A program made the position numbers and the translations under genes. This document shows, piece by piece, positions 16,172 to 25,058 of a stretch of DNA of 64,000 nt. Positions within the stretch are counted from its first letter, which is position 1, and each line of letters starts with the position of its first letter. The DNA comes from Shewanella dokdonensis (GTDB lineage: Bacteria; Pseudomonadota; Gammaproteobacteria; Enterobacterales; Shewanellaceae). The DNA is taken from NCBI RefSeq assembly GCF_018394335.1, contig NZ_CP074572.1, positions 3,906,001 to 3,970,000 on the forward strand, in the 5' to 3' direction. Below the pieces are notes generated by a model. It was not told the origin of the DNA. It did not search any database and saw only the letters and a list, made by a program, of their open reading frames with translations.

Positions 16172-16896
16172 AAGAACGTCCAATAATTTTCAACGGCGAC
16201 ATGGTGCGCGCCATCATTGAAGGTCGTAAAACGCAGACACGGCGCATCATGAAACCGCAGCCAAAACCAACACCTGACGATTATTATGGACAGAAAGGAC
16301 ATCGGTGGCCTAGCAACAAGCACCAGTCGATGCTTCACGTCGAGGGAGAGTTGCAGAACGGATATGGCGGATGGACGGGCCTTGCTGGCGATGCCTGCCC
16401 TTACGGCAGTCACCGCGGTGATCTACTCTATGTCAAAGAGTCGGCATGGATGTGGTGTGAACGTATCCCGAACGGCACTACACCGACAGGCCGTGCCAAG
16501 TACCGCAACAAGCCGCTGCGCAGCGCTCCGATCTATTACGTTTCTGATCACCCTGATAAGCCAGATACCGATGTGGTTAGCCCTAATACTGGAAACAAAT
16601 TCTGCTGGTGCTATAAAGCGGCGAGGTTCATGCCACGCTAGGCCTGCCGCATAATCGATGGAATCACCAATGTTCGCGTTGAGCGCTTGCAGGATATAAG
16701 CGAGCAAGATGCTTGGGCTGAAGGTTGTGAAGGCTATGATGATGATGTTACCGGAGGGGAAAGTGGTTACTCAGAATTCTCAGAATTATGGGTATCAATA
16801 TATGGCGGTGAATCTTGGTTATCTAACCCTTGGGTTTGGGTAATCGAATTTAAAGTGCTTACCACCAAAGGTGTAATACCTAAGGAGGCAGCATGA
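16168..16896 (+). CDS. ASCH-like phage morphogenetic-type protein with an in-frame amber codon
   Basis: The frame from ATG 16168 reads MKERPIIFNGDMVRAIIEGR, then KTQTRRIMKPQP, typical of phage proteins of the ASCH/PUA-like type thought to bind RNA or modified bases. TAG at 16639-16641 interrupts it in FMPR-stop-ACRIIDGITNV, where TGG is expected in this family (MPRWASRI). The same frame continues with VRVERLQDISEQDAWAEGC to 16896. It is a nonsense change rather than a frameshift. The full product would be 242 residues and it ends KEAA-stop in the shared junction. Confidence 0.6.
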
Positions 16897-17504
16897 ACAA
16901 CGCCTCTTTAGTAAACCAGACCAGCGCCGAAGCGGGTTTTGAATACTACACACCGCCAGTGTGGACGGTTGCGGCACGTGAACTGATGGGTGCCATTGAT
17001 CTGGACCCGGCAAGTAACGCCATCGCTAACGAAATGGTAAAAGCAGATCGCTACTTCTCGCAAGAAGATGATGGATTAAAGCAGCAGTGGCATGGCCGTG
17101 TGTGGATGAATCACCCTTTCCACCGTGGGGAAGCGCCTTGCATCAGTAACCACAGCAAGTGCAAAAAGAAAGCCTGCCAGCAACGCGGCTATCACATCAC
17201 CAAGGCAATACCAGGTAATGCTGACTGGATTAACAAGCTGCTGCACGAATACATGGCTGGTCATATAACAGAAGCTGTATGTATCACATTCTGCAATTCA
17301 TCAGAAACATGGTTTAAACCGCTATTGATGTGGCCGCAGCTATTCCCACACGGCCGAGTGCATTACATCGGACAAGACGGCCAGCGTGTAAAAGGCTGCA
17401 CCAAAGGCAGTGTGATCACATACATCGGCACCCGCACCGCTGCGTTCGCCAAGGCATTCGGACACCTCGGCACAATCAAAGTGCCATACAAGGAGGCAGC
17501 ATGA
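16893..17504 (+). CDS. Phage DNA N-6-adenine methyltransferase (Dam type)
   Basis: 203 residues of the phage Dam family. Motifs: EYYTPPVWTVAARELMG, IDLDPASNAIANEMVKADRY, and GRVWMNHPF in place of the usual NPPY catalytic motif, a variant I believe occurs in this subfamily. A cysteine-rich insert follows (EAPCISNHSKCKKKACQQRG), suggesting a metal site. It would methylate adenine in DNA and protect the element or alter regulation. The start is in AAGGAGGCAGCATGA, and the end overlaps the next gene in the same junction. Confidence 0.75.
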   Translation: MNNASLVNQTSAEAGFEYYTPPVWTVAARELMGAIDLDPASNAIANEMVKADRYFSQEDDGLKQQWHGRVWMNHPFHRGEAPCISNHSKCKKKACQQRGYHITKAIPGNADWINKLLHEYMAGHITEAVCITFCNSSETWFKPLLMWPQLFPHGRVHYIGQDGQRVKGCTKGSVITYIGTRTAAFAKAFGHLGTIKVPYKEAA

Positions 17505-17722
17505 TGGCTGAACCTATTCCTGAAATGACATTTTTAACTGAGCAAGAAGTTGAGTACATCACCGGAGCTAAAATTGCCTCGTTGCAAATCTCGATACTTG
17601 CGAAAAATGGTATCAATCATATTGTTGATAGAAACGGTAAACCACGGCTAACGTGGTACCAACTCAACAATCCAGTGCGGTACGTGGCCGCTAATGACGG
17701 CCCTGACTTTTCAAAAATTTAG
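17501..17722 (+). CDS. DUF4224 protein (probable excisionase or integrase partner)
   Basis: 73 residues. The N-terminal half TFLTEQEVEYITGAKIASLQ, then ILAKNGINHIVDRNGKPRLT is the DUF4224 pattern, a small winged-helix-like domain found directly upstream of phage integrases. Members of that position often act as excisionase-like DNA-binding factors. ATG 17501 overlaps the Dam stop. The integrase starts 10 bp downstream, so the two are co-transcribed. Confidence 0.7.
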   Translation: MMAEPIPEMTFLTEQEVEYITGAKIASLQISILAKNGINHIVDRNGKPRLTWYQLNNPVRYVAANDGPDFSKI

Positions 17723-17731
17723 AAGGCAATC

Positions 17732-18741
17732 ATGGTAGGCATTCGGAAAAACAAAGTAGATAACGCGCTACCTACCCGTGTTTACCGTGGGCGCAGCGCA
17801 TATGAATGGAAGCCTAAAGACGGAACGACTGTAAGACTTTGCGCGTTAGACGCGCCGATTTCTGAGGTGTGGCGTAGATGGGAAACGCTGAACAACGAAT
17901 TTGCTATAGCCTCGACGATCAATGGATTAGTCGAAAGATTCTTCAACAGCGCTGACTTTCACGAACTTAGCAGGGAAACTCAAAAGGACTATCGGAAGTA
18001 TTCAAAAACATTCTGGCAGTGTTTGGCAAGATGCACGTGGACAAAGTTGAACCACAGCATATTCGCATCTACATGGACAAACGCGGCCTTAAAAGCCGAG
18101 TGCAAGCTAACCGAGAGCACGCCTTTTTCAGCCGCTGTTACCGCTATGGATTTGAACGAGGGCTATGTAAAACCAATCCCTGTAAAGGGGTGCGCAAGTT
18201 CAAAGAAGAAGCGCGCAAACGCTACATCACCGATATTGAATATCAGGCTCTGTATGATCACGCATCGGATGTGGTGAAAATTGCGATGGAGTTGGCTTAC
18301 CTGTGCTGTGCCCGCCAAGGCGACATACTCGCTATGCGCACATCACAGATACTTGAGGAAGGCATTTTTATTACCCAGGGGAAGACGGGAACCGAGCAGA
18401 TTAAACTATGGTCCCCACGCTTACGGGCAGCCATAGAGCTATCTAAAACACTTACCAAGCCTGGGATTACATCAACCTTTGTGCTAAGTCAGTCGTATGG
18501 CGGAAAATGGACACGAGACGGCTTCAATAGCCGCTGGAGTACAGACAGAAGCAAAGCCAGGGAAACCACCGGTCTGCCCTTAGACTTCACCTTTCACGAT
18601 CTCAAAGCCAAAGGCATTTCGGATATCGATGGCACTCTGCAAGAGAAACAAGCGATATCTGGCCACAAGTCAGCTGGACAAACAGCCAGATATGATCGGA
18701 AAACTAAGCGGGTTAGTACTGAAAAAAACAGCAAGGATTGA
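17732..18741 (+). CDS. int: Phage integrase, tyrosine recombinase (one-base frameshift)
   Basis: About 336 residues once one A is added to the A5 run near 18002-18006 (TCAAAAACATT). The first frame carries the N-terminal arm-binding part; the second has NILAVFGKMHVDKVEPQHIR, the first catalytic Arg in CCARQGDILAMR, FHDLKAKGISD and the end GHKSAGQTARYDRK with the nucleophilic Tyr. The HxxR box reads HDLK, with Lys in place of Arg, as I recall for this subfamily. It is the last gene of the rightward operon and marks the right end of the element. Confidence 0.8.
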
Positions 18742-18779
18742 CTAATTATCCAACGCCTAACTTAGCCTTTGACTCCGTA

Positions 18780-19067
18780 TTAGTATCCCAATATTGATTC
18801 GACACCAGAGACTAAATATTCCCGCATAACAACTGTGCTAAGTTTAGGGCTATGAAGTGCATCTTCAATTTTGTGAACGTCACCTGTAGTAGTCAATCCA
18901 TGTTTATTCATAAAACTCTGGATGAAGTATAGAACTTCATAACCTTCATCTTTATCTACCTTAATTTGGTCCAATTTCCCTGCATACTCACCGTCACCTT
19001 TGTCACGGCTCCAAGTGTATTTGTATTTACCTTCCTGTAAGTGTTTCTTACCAACTTTAACCGCCAT
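18780..19067 (-). CDS. Hypothetical protein between integrase and tRNA genes
   Basis: 95 residues from ATG 19067, preceded by GGGGAT. Starts further upstream (19121 or TTG 19136) lack a good ribosome binding site. It is basic at the start (MAVKVGKKHLQEGKYKYTWS) and acidic in the middle, ending HKIEDALHSPKLSTVVMREY. It lies convergent with the integrase, within the region where an attachment site would be expected. It could be cargo of the element or a host gene. No family recognised. Confidence 0.5.
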   Translation of the reverse strand: MAVKVGKKHLQEGKYKYTWSRDKGDGEYAGKLDQIKVDKDEGYEVLYFIQSFMNKHGLTTTGDVHKIEDALHSPKLSTVVMREYLVSGVESILGY

Positions 19068-19238
19068 ACAACTATCCCCATACAATTTTGAAAATTTATC
19101 ATGATGATTCAATTCCATCATCAAGCTCAGGGACAATATGTACCCACAATAAAATTAGGTCAATTATCTTCCAGTCTAACAATGACAGAGTTGGAAGCAG
19201 AACATAGATAAGTATGGAAAGAAGAAAAAATTGGCTCC

Positions 19239-19273
19239 ATCTTCTGAAACCATCTTCTGAAAATCTTCTGAAA
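19239..19273. repeat. Three copies of ATCTTCTGAAA
   Basis: Copies at 19239-19249, 19252-19262 and 19263-19273, with 2 bp between the first two and none between the last two. They lie between the integrase side and the tRNA operon. Possibly recombinase arm sites or replication slippage. Confidence 0.6.
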
Positions 19274-19298
19274 TGAGCTTTTGGTGAATTACAGGCAT

Positions 19299-19332
19299 AA
19301 AAAAAGAGGCAAACAATTTAGCTTAACCTCTT
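19299..19332 (-). terminator. Terminator of the tRNA operon
   Basis: On the minus strand AAGAGG pairs with CCTCTT across an A/T-rich interior that can pair partly, followed by a run of seven T. It lies 20 bp after tRNA-Leu. Confidence 0.65.
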
Positions 19333-19352
19333 GATTTACTTATCGATGTAGG

Positions 19353-19439
19353 TGGTACCCGAGGCCGGACTTGAACCGGCACGCTGTAACCAGCGAGGGA
19401 TTTTAAATCCCTTGTGTCTACCGATTCCACCACTCGGGC
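19353..19439 (-). tRNA. leuZ: tRNA-Leu (anticodon TAA)
   Basis: 87 nt with encoded CCA. Acceptor GCCCGAG pairs with CTCGGGT; the anticodon loop is in GGGATTTAAAATCCC; the variable arm is long as expected for Leu, and the T-arm is GGTTCAAGTCC. It is the last gene of the gly-cys-leu operon and a common integration target for mobile elements. The E. coli counterpart is leuZ. Confidence 0.95.
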
Positions 19440-19450
19440 TCATCGATAAA

Positions 19451-19524
19451 TGGAGGCGCGACCCGGAGTCGAACCGAGGTCCACGGATTTGCAATCCGCT
19501 GCATGACCACTCTGCCATCGCGCC
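19451..19524 (-). tRNA. cysT: tRNA-Cys (anticodon GCA)
   Basis: 74 nt with encoded CCA. Acceptor GGCGCGA pairs with TCGCGCC, and the anticodon stem-loop is CGGATTGCAAATCCG. Discriminator base U, as in tRNA-Cys. Middle gene of the operon. Confidence 0.95.
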
Positions 19525-19529
19525 TTTTT

Positions 19530-19605
19530 TGGAGCGACATACCGGGTTCGAACCGGTGACCTATACCTTGGCAAGGTATCGCTCTACCAACTGAGCTAAT
19601 GTCGC
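19530..19605 (-). tRNA. glyW: tRNA-Gly (anticodon GCC)
   Basis: 76 nt with encoded CCA. Acceptor GCGACAT pairs with ATGTCGC, and the anticodon stem-loop is ATACCTTGCCAAGGTAT. First gene of the operon, same order as E. coli glyW-cysT-leuZ. Confidence 0.95.
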
Positions 19606-19647
19606 GTTCCTTTCGCTGTCGAAGCTTTTGCCCTGACAGCGGTTGGC

Positions 19648-19675
19648 ATTCTACCTATTTAGTTAAGGGAGTCAA
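19648..19675 (-). promoter_or_regulatory. Sigma-70 promoter of the glyW-cysT-leuZ operon
   Basis: Minus strand: TTGACT (-35) and TAGAAT (-10) with a 16-bp spacer, followed by a GC-rich discriminator (GCCAACCGC), which is typical of stringently controlled tRNA promoters. It starts 43 bp before tRNA-Gly. Confidence 0.75.
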
Positions 19676-19793
19676 TCGCCAATTTGGCATTTTAAAGCAA
19701 TGCTGAATCAGATGCTGCCTATTTGTCCAATTGATTGATTTTCCCGCGCATTCACAATGCTAAGCGAACCTCCCTGTTCGCCCTATTCCGTTG

Positions 19794-21235
19794 TTACTCG
19801 TCAATCTTTGGCAGACTAACAAATTCCAGCCCCAGCATTTTGCGCATGACACCAACGACCTGACAGCTATAACCGAATTCGTTGTCATACCAAACATACA
19901 AAATGGCACGGTTGCCGTCTGCAATAGTTGCTTGAGAATCGACCACCCCGGCGTAACGAGAGCCGACCAAGTCGCTGGACACAATTTCGTGTGATTCAGT
20001 GAAGTCAATTTGGTTCTGCAGCGCTGAATGCAACGCAACACCTTTGAGGTATTCGTTCATGTCGTCTTTGCTGGTGTCGGTTTCCAGATTAAGACTCAAG
20101 ATTGCCAAAGATACGTTTGGCGTTGGCACCCGAATAGCGTTGCCTGTCAACTTACCTGCTAATACGGGCAGAGCCTTAGCAACGGCTTTGGCAGCTCCGG
20201 TTTCGGTGATCACCATGTTCAGCGGCGCACTGCGTCCACGGCGATCGGCCTTATGATAGTTGTCGATCAGGTTTTGATCGTTGGTATAAGAATGGATAGT
20301 TTCGACATGTCCGTTGATGATGTGATAGTGGTCATTCACCGCTTTTAATACTGGCGTAATCGCGTTGGTAGTGCAGCTAGCGGCAGAAACAATAATATCT
20401 TCCGGCAAAATATCGCTGTCATTTACACCGTAAACAACGTTTTTGATGTTACCTTTAGCCGGAGCAGTTAACAGCACCTTAGCAGCACCGGGACATTTCA
20501 AGTGTTGACCAAGCCCGGCTTCATCTTTCCAGATCCCAGTATTATCAACCACTAATGCGTTATCGATACCATATTTGGTGTAATCCACTTCATCCGGAGA
20601 GTTAGCGTAAATAACCTGGATATAAGTACCATTGGCGATGATGGCGTTGTTTTCTTCATCGACTTCCACTGAGCCGTTAAAGGGGCCATGCACTGAATCC
20701 CGGCGCAGTAAACTGGCACGTTTTTCCAGATCGCCTGGGCGGCCGCCACGCAACACAATGGCGCGTAAACGCAATTTATTGCTGCGACCTGTACGTTCGA
20801 TTAGCAAGCGCGCCAACAAACGGCCAATACGGCCAAAACCGTAAAGAACGACGTTGCGAGGTTCAACTTCATCCTGGCAGGCAATCGCTACTGCCAGCTC
20901 GTCTCGCATGTAACTTTCAATGGCTTCGGTACCTGTGTTGCTGGCCCAATACTTAACGGCCAGCTTACCGATATCCACTTTGCATTGCCTTACCGGCAAT
21001 TTGCTGAGCGCTTCCAAAAAGGAAAACTTTCCCGCAGGCGCAGTTTTTCACCAACATGCCGTCTTACCAGACGATGGGCCTTAATAATATCGATTGTGGA
21101 AGCGTTCAACAGTGGTTTACCGTAAACCACTACTTCAACGCCCTGATTACGGTACAGTTTACCCAACATCGGCTGCATGGCTTCAGCCAGTTCAAAACGT
21201 TCTTGCCAACTTTGCAGGTATTTATCAGCGCTCAT
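19794..21235 (-). CDS. gapB: Long-form glyceraldehyde-3-phosphate dehydrogenase (one-base frameshift)
   Basis: About 480 residues after repair of one lost base in the A5 run at 21016-21020 (plus strand). An N-terminal extension of some 130 residues (MSADKYLQSWQERFELAEAM) precedes the GAPDH core: NAD(P)-binding YGFGRIGRLLARLL and the catalytic cysteine in SAASCTTNAITP. It oxidises glyceraldehyde 3-phosphate, and extended forms are thought to favour the gluconeogenic direction or NADP. The long form, together with DUF2989 and gapA on the other side, is a Shewanella-type arrangement. Confidence 0.85.
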
Positions 21236-21428
21236 TTACAGATCCTTTAGGTCTCAATCTCCAAAAATGACAGGAAATGATTGAGTAACAAATAGAAACG
21301 ACCAATAATCAGAACAATGGCATCGATACCATCATTTTTGGTCGGCGCTATTTTAAAGAAATCTTACTGTACAGGCCAGTCCGGAATTCTGAGTAACTTT
21401 GTAATTTTATTATATTTTTCAGGGAGAA

Positions 21429-22300
21429 ATGATGCTGTTAACACGGAATTTTGTAATAATTACATCATTTTCTTGTATAACCCTGCTAAGTGGTTGTGAA
21501 AGACTCACAGCCACAGCCAAAATCTGTAAGAATAATCCCGAAATTTGTGCTGATTTGCATAAAGATGGCTGGTGTCGAGCCCAGCGAACAGCATTAGTCA
21601 GTGATCGGCTTGAAATTAAAAATACCCCTCGGCAACAGGCGAACAGCTTTACCGCTTAATGCTGGACACTGAGCGCTATAACAACTGTGTCTGGTTAGGT
21701 TCTGGAGTGAAACACATTGAACATCCAGAACGCAGTAATGATCGTGCCCGAGCATATGCCATGAGTTCGCAGGCACTCTCTGCCTTGCAGGAACAAACGA
21801 AAAATAGTCAAGATCCCCTACTCGCCTTTTATCACTGGAGCCGCTTAGGTGATGAATCGGCATTAGCGATACTGTTAACCGCCGAAAAACAGCAGCAGAT
21901 CCATACCCCAGAGATCCTCGCAGCGTTAGGTGGTTACTACCTAAAACGAGACAGTCACAAGGCGCTTGCCTTATATCTGGAGGCGATGAAAGGCGCTTCA
22001 GAGGAAGACTTTAACAGCGACTGGTTGTTAGGTGCCGGTCAGGCCTTTATGCAGTTGGGTTTACCAGAGCAAAGTTATCTGATGTCCAGAGCCAATTTGC
22101 TGCTGAGCAACCACCCGGTAAATGAAGCACAACTCAATGCGCTGGTGGGCGACAAACGGCGATTGGCACAACTGGATGATCAAGCTGATGCTTTGGCAGA
22201 TACATTAAGTGACGGTAAATATGCCAGCAGTGACTGGCCTACTATACTGGCTAAAGTGGCAACGGAAGCCGCTCCAGCGGAAACCCCAGCAAAACCTTAA
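21429..22300 (+). CDS. DUF2989 family lipoprotein (one-base frameshift)
   Basis: About 290 residues after adding one C in the C4 run near 21568-21571. The signal peptide ends in the lipobox TLLSGC. The mature N-terminus ICKNNPEICADLHKDGWC contains paired cysteines. After the break come LYRLMLDTERYNNC and a helical repeat region (ALGGYYLKRDSHKALALYLE, AGQAFMQLGLPEQSY) like TPR motifs. It is probably an envelope lipoprotein of unknown role. It lies between gapB (divergent) and gapA, an arrangement I associate with Shewanella. Confidence 0.75.
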
Positions 22301-22508
22301 GCTGGTTCTGTCATTGCTTATTCCACGACGCTGTTACAGTAGCTGTCACCCCAGTTACTCCTACATAATTATTTTTCAAAATTTGAAGATGAATACTAAA
22401 ACCGGTCACAATATCGACATATTCTAGCTTTTATCCGGTTTTAACTTGACTGAACCATGCAGTTTTGTAATTTTATTACCAGTTTATATCTAATCAGAGG
22501 GATATCTC

Positions 22509-23517
22509 ATGACTATCCGCATAGCTATCAACGGTTATGGTCGCATTGGACGCAACATCTTACGGGCGTTATATGAAAGCGACAAAAACTATCCAATTGA
22601 AATTGTTGCTATTAATGATCTCGGCGATGCCAGTATCAATGCACATTTAACTAAATATGATTCTGTTCATGGCCGTTTCAACGCCACGGTAGAACACGAT
22701 GACCAAGCCATTTATGTTAATGGTGATAAAATTCTGACATTCTCTGAGCGTGACCCTGCCAACCTGCCATGGGCCGAACTCAACATTGATATTGTATTTG
22801 AATGTACCGGCATTTTTACCAGCAAAGAAAGTGTTCAGCCGCATCTGAATGCGGGCGCGAAAAAGTGATCATTTCCGCACCGGGGAAAATGTTGATGCCA
22901 CCGTGGTCTATGGCGTTAATAATCAGGTGCTGCGAGCCGATATGACGGTGATCTCTAACGCCTCTTGTACCACTAACTGTCTGGCACCCATTGCCAAACC
23001 GTTGAACGATATGTTGGGTATCGAATCAGGTTTAATGACCACCATTCATTCCTATACCAACGACCAGCGTTTGACCGATGTTTACCATAAAGATGTACGC
23101 CGTGCGCGAGCCGCGACACTGTCAATGATCCCCACCAAAACTGGGGCTGCCGCCGCGGTAGGCTTGGTTGTTCCTGAGCTACAAGGGAAGTTTGATGGTT
23201 TGGCGGTTCGAGTTCCTACCGTTAACGTATCACTGGTAGATCTATCGTTTATCGCTTCCCGAGATACCACAGTTGAAGAAGTGAATGACATCATCACTCG
23301 GGCTGCGCAGCAATCACCGATGAATGAAGTGCTAGCAATCAATACTGAGCCGCTGGTATCCATTGATTTTAACCACAATCCTTACTCATCTAACTTTGAT
23401 GCAACCCAGACCCGCGTAAATGGTCGACTCGTTAAAGTGATGTCTTGGTACGATAATGAATGGGGATTCAGTAACCGGATGTTGGATAACGCTGTAGCCT
23501 TGATGAATGCCAAATAA
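22509..23517 (+). CDS. gapA: Glyceraldehyde-3-phosphate dehydrogenase, glycolytic (two frameshifts)
   Basis: 336 residues when two A-run losses (near 22861-22865 and 22886-22889) are repaired; [20 protein letters not shown] then spans the breaks. NAD-binding [17 protein letters not shown] starts the protein, the active-site cysteine is in [12 protein letters not shown], and [12 protein letters not shown] is near the end. It catalyses NAD-dependent oxidation of glyceraldehyde 3-phosphate in glycolysis. Being essential for sugar use and broken twice in A runs, it is strong evidence that these indels are not biological. Confidence 0.92.
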
Positions 23518-23568
23518 GTTAATTGGCGACTTGTCGAGGTGTTGATGACACCGCATCTTTATAATATG

Positions 23569-23597
23569 AACGGCCGCTGTTGAGGCCGTTTTCTTTT
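23569..23597 (+). terminator. gapA terminator
   Basis: AACGGCC pairs with GGCCGTT across an 8-base loop and is followed by TTCTTTT, 51 bp after gapA. Confidence 0.8.
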
Positions 23598-23675
23598 GCT
23601 CGGCATGCGTTATTTAAGACAGCTATCTGTTGTATTAGTCACGAGCGGCCAGTCATTCTCTGACCGCTCTATCGC

Positions 23676-25058
23676 TTACGCAATTATAATAAAACCACAG
23701 AAGGCGATGATGGCGGCAATTAACGCATAAGGTAACTGGGTGACTGCGTGGCTTACCAAATTACATCCAGATCCCTGTGCCGCTAACACGGTGGAATCAG
23801 AATAAAAACACGCCTGACTGCCAAAGGATGATGCTGATAACAGTGCACCAATCACCAAAGGAATATCAGCATCTACCGATTTTGCCAATGGCATGACAAT
23901 TGGAATTGTCACGGCAAAAATCCCCCAGCTCGATCCTGTCGCAAAGGCTAAGATGGCCATTGCCGCAAACACCAGTGCAGGTAACATCTGGGCAGTCATA
24001 TAGGGACTAAGCACATTAATCACATACTGCGGCAGCATTAGTTGATCGCAAACATCTTTAAAAACAAAGGCGGCGATGACGGTACCTATGGCGGGCAACA
24101 TACTTTTGAAGCCATCGATCATCTGATCCATCATTTCAGCCAAAGGCATTAACCGCTGCAACGCATAGTAAGGCACAGTGATCACTAATGTCGCCAACAG
24201 CCCTTTCCAGACATCAATATCAAAGTAAACCGTAAAGGCAACCAGCAGTAACATAGGCACTAAAAAGTTGTGCAACTTGCCTTGCTGGTCGGCATGTTGG
24301 AACTCTTTCTCAATCGCTTGCAGTGCATATTCGTCAGAGGTCAGCACTTCATCACGATCGCCCTGCGCCTTGGCCGGTTTCCCCGCTTTAGCTGCACGTT
24401 CGGCTTTTCTCATTGGGCCAATGGCAGGCACTATACCCATAGCCACCAACAATACCATCAATACCGCTAACCAAGCGTAAAGCATATAAGGGATAGCTTG
24501 CATGTAAACATGGATCCCCTCACCTTTCGCGGCCACGCCGTTATCGACTAGCAAGCCACCAAAGAACACCGCCCAGGTTGACAAAGGCACGATAACGCAG
24601 ACGGGTGCCGCTGTAGAATCGACAATATAAGCCAGCATTTCGCGAGAAATTTTGAATCTGTCGGTAACGCGTTTCATGGTTTCGCCAACCGTCAGCGCAT
24701 TCAGGTAATCATCAATGAAAATGACAATTCCCAGAATAAACGTCATCAATAGTGATGATCTGGGGCCTTTGGCAAAACGCATAGCATTGCGGCCGAACGC
24801 CAGCGCACCGCCAGTACGGACTAACAACGCGATTAATGCACCGAAGCTACCACAGACAAGGATCAGCCAGCCGATGGTTTCATCGCCCATCACTTTCAGT
24901 GATATATCCGCAAAACTGTTGAGTACTTCCGCAGGATCTACCAGCAATAAGCCAGTAACCGCACCGATGAGCAATGCCAAGATCGGCCGTCTTAGCCAGA
25001 TAGCAAACACTAAAACCACAATGGGGGGAATAAGACTTAACGCTGTCGGTTCAGACAT
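23676..25058 (-). CDS. Na+/H+ antiporter, NhaC family
   Basis: 460 residues with about 11 hydrophobic segments, an inner-membrane carrier. It starts MSEPTALSLIPPIVVLVFAI and contains GIVIFIDDYLNALTVGETMK and STAAPVCVIVPLSTWAVFFG, sequences typical of the NhaC/YfcC group, plus SSFGSQACFYSDSTVLAAQG near the end. A cytoplasmic charged loop lies around residues 215-260. It probably exports Na+ in exchange for protons or an organic substrate. NhaC family members differ in substrate, so specificity is open. Single gene with a weak hairpin downstream. Confidence 0.85.
   Translation of the reverse strand: MSEPTALSLIPPIVVLVFAIWLRRPILALLIGAVTGLLLVDPAEVLNSFADISLKVMGDETIGWLILVCGSFGALIALLVRTGGALAFGRNAMRFAKGPRSSLLMTFILGIVIFIDDYLNALTVGETMKRVTDRFKISREMLAYIVDSTAAPVCVIVPLSTWAVFFGGLLVDNGVAAKGEGIHVYMQAIPYMLYAWLAVLMVLLVAMGIVPAIGPMRKAERAAKAGKPAKAQGDRDEVLTSDEYALQAIEKEFQHADQQGKLHNFLVPMLLLVAFTVYFDIDVWKGLLATLVITVPYYALQRLMPLAEMMDQMIDGFKSMLPAIGTVIAAFVFKDVCDQLMLPQYVINVLSPYMTAQMLPALVFAAMAILAFATGSSWGIFAVTIPIVMPLAKSVDADIPLVIGALLSASSFGSQACFYSDSTVLAAQGSGCNLVSHAVTQLPYALIAAIIAFCGFIIIA

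Larger units (their letters stand above)
5036..18741. mobile_element. Lambdoid early-region element (defective prophage or satellite)
   Basis: About 13.7 kb with the control, replication and integration half of a lambdoid phage. Leftward: cro-like gene, small genes, O-type initiator with iterons, DnaC-type loader, tyrosine recombinase, XRE regulator and Q-like antiterminator. Rightward: cI, a possible conversion gene, then a coupled series ending in Dam, DUF4224 and integrase. I find no terminase, portal, capsid, tail, holin or endolysin gene. Ends are approximate: the integrase stop on the right and the last leftward gene on the left. No att duplication was found by eye. Several genes carry frameshifts and three carry in-frame stops. 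Confidence 0.8.

Noticed and set aside
15694-16641. Amber codon reassignment in the phage
   Set aside because: The two TAG codons would need different amino acids (Gln and Trp), other genes in the operon use TAG as a normal stop, and no suppressor tRNA is present.
23640-23675. Hairpin GAGCGG...CCGCTC as the antiporter terminator
   Set aside because: The stem is plausible but no T-run follows on the relevant strand.
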